A stretch of 24,272 nt of DNA from NCBI GenBank assembly GCA_036844705.1, contig DAIUFH010000029.1, positions 1 through 24,272 of the forward strand, written 5' to 3'. Positions 21,991 through 24,272 of this stretch are shown piece after piece (positions within the stretch are counted from its first letter, which is position 1; each line of letters starts with the position of its first letter). The position numbers were made by a program, and so were the translations under genes. The notes under the pieces are model-generated. The model saw only the letters and a program-made list of their open reading frames with translations, was not told the origin of the DNA and made no database searches. The DNA is from DAIUFH01 sp036844705 (GTDB taxonomy: Bacteria > Bacillota > Clostridia > Tissierellales > Tissierellaceae).

Positions 21991-23700
21991 TTATTTTACT
22001 TCCAAGTTTCCGTCTTTATCTTCTTGAATATAGAGATATACATCTTTTCCTTCCGAGAAATCTCCAATGAAGCTTTGCTCATATAATATCTCTCCATCCT
22101 TATCCAATAATTTAACAGTAAATTCAAGAACATCTTCATCAATCATTTCAAAAGTAAAACCCGTGTTTTTCTCCATATTAGTTTCATTAGCATTCATTGC
22201 CCCCATTGAGTTTTCTTTAGTATCTACTTCAACCCTTCTAATAGATGCATCGCTATGATTAATTATAGATAGAAATGACTTTCCAAATTGCAGCACCTTG
22301 GATAATTCAGTCACATTTATTTGAAAATCACTAACATTCCATTTACCATCAATTTCTTTCATAACTAATGTACCATTCAAATTCATTGGCTCTTCAAAAC
22401 CATCTTTAAACTTCACTACAACTGGTACGTTATATTGATATGTTATATCACCATTATCAGAAATTTTCTCATCCCATAGATTTATATAATCTACTGACAT
22501 CTTAGAACCATATTCCTTTGCTGTCATTTCTCCTATTAAAATAGTCCTATTTGCACTTGCTCTATTAAGTGCATCCTCAGTCATGAAGTCTCCATACTTG
22601 GATTTAACTGCCTCATCTATGCCTATTACGTTAATCATTCCAAGTCCGTTTTCATCTAGTCCGGATTTATCCCATAAAGATTCATCATAAACCATATCAG
22701 CAATATCAGTATTTTCTATTGTATAATATGTCGTCAAAAATTCCTCTGCTATGTTTTTAGCTGAATTTATTGGGTTTGTTATTAACCCAATTGAAATTGC
22801 AATGACTACTATTAAAGCTATAAATATGGTCCAAAAGCTTGGTTTCTTATAGTTTAATATGTTTTTTATTCTTGATTTAATATTACTCTCTCCAAAGGCC
22901 AATGGAGACAGTAATCCACTCTGTCTTATAGATAAATTTAAAAGTGAAGATGAATAATTACCTTTTAAATCTTCACCTGATTTTTTCAATACACTTTCGT
23001 CACAAGACATTTCCATATCCTTAATCATAAGGTAATAGCAAATCCATATAACTGGATTAAACCAGTGTAATGTAAGTACCAGAAACGATATTGGTTTAAT
23101 CAGATAATCAAATCTCCTTATATGAGTCTTTTCATGGCTTATAATATAATCCAACTCGTTATCTAAAAGTCCTATTGGCAAATATATTTTAGGCCTAATT
23201 AATCCAAATACAAAGGGAGTTGAAATTTGGTCTGTTTCATAAATATTTTCTGTAACTAATGTTGAAAACTGAGTTTTTCTATATATTTTAATATATGAAT
23301 AGATACTATATATAATCAGCACTGTAATTCCCAGAATCCAAATTAAAGTAAATAAGCTCATTAATATTTGCATAGGATTAACACTTGCATATGGTGTAGC
23401 CCCAGGTAATGAATCGTTAATTACTCTGTCTATAGTTTCTATATTAGTATTTATTGTAGGTTTTTCCATTAGTCCAATATTATGTGGTACATAATTTGAA
23501 CTTTTATTCAATGGTTTTAATAAACTTAAAGAACTACTAAAATTTATGGGACATATGAGCCTAAATAATACCACTGACCAAAGCATATATGAAAAAATCT
23601 TTGGAGCTTTCTTTAGAAGCATTCTAACCAGCAATACTATAATAGCAGCATAGGAGGCTGTTATACTCATATTTAATACTTTTACAAATATATCAGTCAT
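21991..23700 (-). CDS. BlaR1/MecR1-like M56 membrane metalloprotease
   Basis: A 569-residue membrane protein of the M56 family. Hydrophobic segments lie near residues 12-28, 36-52, 112-135, 203-225 and 288-310. The zinc-protease motif is HEKTH at 189-193, and DMEMSCDESVL (228-238) supplies the third ligand region. In BlaR1/MecR1 this domain leads to cleavage of a BlaI-type repressor after signal sensing. Here the extracytoplasmic C-terminus (about 315-569) is not a penicillin-binding domain: there is no SxxK/KTG pattern. It looks like two small beta-rich modules of unknown role. The stimulus is therefore unknown. Its ATG overlaps the upstream repressor stop by 4 nt (ATGA), so the two are translationally coupled. 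Confidence 0.9.
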   Translation of the reverse strand: MTDIFVKVLNMSITASYAAIIVLLVRMLLKKAPKIFSYMLWSVVLFRLICPINFSSSLSLLKPLNKSSNYVPHNIGLMEKPTINTNIETIDRVINDSLPGATPYASVNPMQILMSLFTLIWILGITVLIIYSIYSYIKIYRKTQFSTLVTENIYETDQISTPFVFGLIRPKIYLPIGLLDNELDYIISHEKTHIRRFDYLIKPISFLVLTLHWFNPVIWICYYLMIKDMEMSCDESVLKKSGEDLKGNYSSSLLNLSIRQSGLLSPLAFGESNIKSRIKNILNYKKPSFWTIFIALIVVIAISIGLITNPINSAKNIAEEFLTTYYTIENTDIADMVYDESLWDKSGLDENGLGMINVIGIDEAVKSKYGDFMTEDALNRASANRTILIGEMTAKEYGSKMSVDYINLWDEKISDNGDITYQYNVPVVVKFKDGFEEPMNLNGTLVMKEIDGKWNVSDFQINVTELSKVLQFGKSFLSIINHSDASIRRVEVDTKENSMGAMNANETNMEKNTGFTFEMIDEDVLEFTVKLLDKDGEILYEQSFIGDFSEGKDVYLYIQEDKDGNLEVK

Positions 23701-24056
23701 TTAGTCGCCTCCTCTATAATCTTCTTAAGCTCAAGTGCTTCCTTTTCACTAATCTTCTTATTATCTAAAAAGGTAGTTAAAAAAGCTGGTAAAGAACCGT
23801 CAAAGTTTTTTTCAATAACTGCTTCACTTTCGTACTTTTGGACCTGCTCTCTTTTAATTAAAGATTTCACTGTAGCATTTTTGTTAATTAATAGTCCCTT
23901 TTCAGCAAGTTTCTTTATCATATTAAAGGTTGTAGACTTTTTCCAACCTAATATCTCTTCACATATCTTTGATAGCTTAGTAGAGTTTATTGGTTCATTT
24001 TCCCATATAATATTCATAAATTTATATTCAGCATCAAATAATTTAAATTCTTCCAT
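23697..24056 (-). CDS. BlaI/MecI/CopY-family transcriptional repressor
   Basis: A 119-residue winged-helix repressor. The family's N-terminal DNA-binding part is clear: LFDAEYKFMNIIWENEPINS, then the recognition helix in GWKKSTTFNMIKKLAEKGLL. The C-terminal dimerisation helices follow (SLPAFLTTFLDNKKISEKEALELKKII). No copper-binding CxCx4CxC tail is present, so this is BlaI-type rather than CopY. It lies directly before the M56 protease, its expected partner. The start has AAAGGAG at about 8 nt. Two copies of an 18-bp motif in the promoter region point to autorepression. Confidence 0.93.
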   Translation of the reverse strand: MEEFKLFDAEYKFMNIIWENEPINSTKLSKICEEILGWKKSTTFNMIKKLAEKGLLINKNATVKSLIKREQVQKYESEAVIEKNFDGSLPAFLTTFLDNKKISEKEALELKKIIEEATK

Positions 24057-24070
24057 AATAACACTCCTTT

Positions 24071-24088
24071 GGTTTGTTATGATAAACC
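24071..24088. promoter_or_regulatory. Putative BlaI-type operator, downstream copy
   Basis: GGTTTGTTATGATAAACC, an imperfect palindrome (GGTTT..AAACC). Its match at 24102-24119, read on the other strand, agrees at 15 of 18 positions. This copy lies in the leader between the promoter and the ribosome site. Confidence 0.6.
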
Positions 24089-24101
24089 CTTCTTTATAAT
24101 T

Positions 24102-24130
24102 AGTTTATTACAACAAACCTTTTATGTCAA
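24102..24130 (-). promoter_or_regulatory. Promoter of the BlaI/BlaR1-like pair with overlapping second operator
   Basis: On the minus strand TTGACA (24130-24125), a 17-bp spacer and TAAACT (24107-24102) form the promoter. The second operator-like copy, GGTTTGTTGTAATAAACT (24119-24102), covers the -10 and part of the spacer. The two motif copies are centred 31 bp apart, about three helical turns, which suits cooperative binding by repressor dimers. Confidence 0.6.
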
Positions 24131-24169
24131 TAAAATACACTAAAGTAATAAAAGATAAGTTATATTTCA

Positions 24170-24272
24170 GTTACTATTCACAGTTAATCACAGTAGATAA
24201 AGAAAATGATAAAAATGCTAAGGGAACATTTGCAGGAGTGACTATAATTCTTAGTGAATGGAAGATAAAAAT
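24170..24272 (+). mobile_element. MITE-like element copy 3, truncated by window edge
   Basis: The first 103 bases of the family are present, starting GTTACTATTCACAGT and in the same orientation as the other copies. It shows a few changes (GTAG for GCAG, one A fewer in the A-run, AATGC for AATAC). The left flank ATATTTCA should recur on the far side if an 8-bp duplication was made here too. It lies 40 bp upstream of the blaI -35. Confidence 0.85.

Noticed and set aside
21991..24056. Beta-lactam resistance module
   Set aside because: No beta-lactamase gene is present and the BlaR1-like protein lacks a penicillin-binding sensor, so a resistance call is not supported.
1..24272. tRNA or rRNA genes
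   Set aside because: No cloverleaf tRNA pattern with a T-arm GTTCRA or rRNA-like sequence was noticed on either strand by eye.

Overview
The window comes from a low-GC Gram-positive anaerobe of the Clostridia/Tissierellia type; the exact taxon is inference. The support is AT-rich DNA, strong AGGAGG-type ribosome sites, several TTG starts, a CBS-domain manganese pyrophosphatase, formate-THF ligase, a YerC regulator, and a csoR-copA-copZ copper operon ending in a tiny LDCC-motif protein. The DNA is chromosomal housekeeping sequence with small mobile insertions. It is not an obvious island.

Layout. Bases 1-1334 hold the 5' part of a group II intron (IIC type) on the minus strand. It includes a reverse transcriptase/maturase cut off by the window edge, and it sits just after the terminator hairpin of a secreted glucosaminidase gene (1350-3434, -). 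A LysR regulator (-) is divergent from a CoA-acylating aldehyde dehydrogenase (+), with a T-N11-A box between them. CBS-pyrophosphatase ppaC (-) follows. Next are a 270-bp MITE and the copper operon csoR, copA, copZ and the LDCC protein (all -). A second MITE copy separates csoR from tcdA (-). Then come a 635-residue glutamine synthetase homologue (-), divergent from an MFS transporter and GDPD phosphodiesterase pair (+). The remainder is yerC (-) with a foldable leader, fhs (-), guaA (+), a GNAT-type acetyltransferase (-) and a BlaI/BlaR1-like pair (-). A third MITE copy is cut by the right edge.

How genes work together. CsoR would repress its own operon through a GC-rich dyad beside a TTGACA-N17-TATTAT promoter. 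Copper would relieve repression, giving CopA (export), CopZ (chaperone) and the LDCC protein (unknown role). The BlaI-like repressor and M56 metalloprotease are translationally coupled, and two copies of an 18-bp motif surround their promoter. The remaining genes are mostly single-gene units for nucleotide, one-carbon, nitrogen, pyrophosphate and tRNA-modification metabolism.

The most unusual material is the non-coding sequence. A MITE family has terminal inverted repeats, 8-bp target duplications confirmed at two sites, and an internal three-armed fold with an open 53-codon frame. Both complete copies lie directly behind transcription terminators. The group IIC intron also sits behind a terminator.
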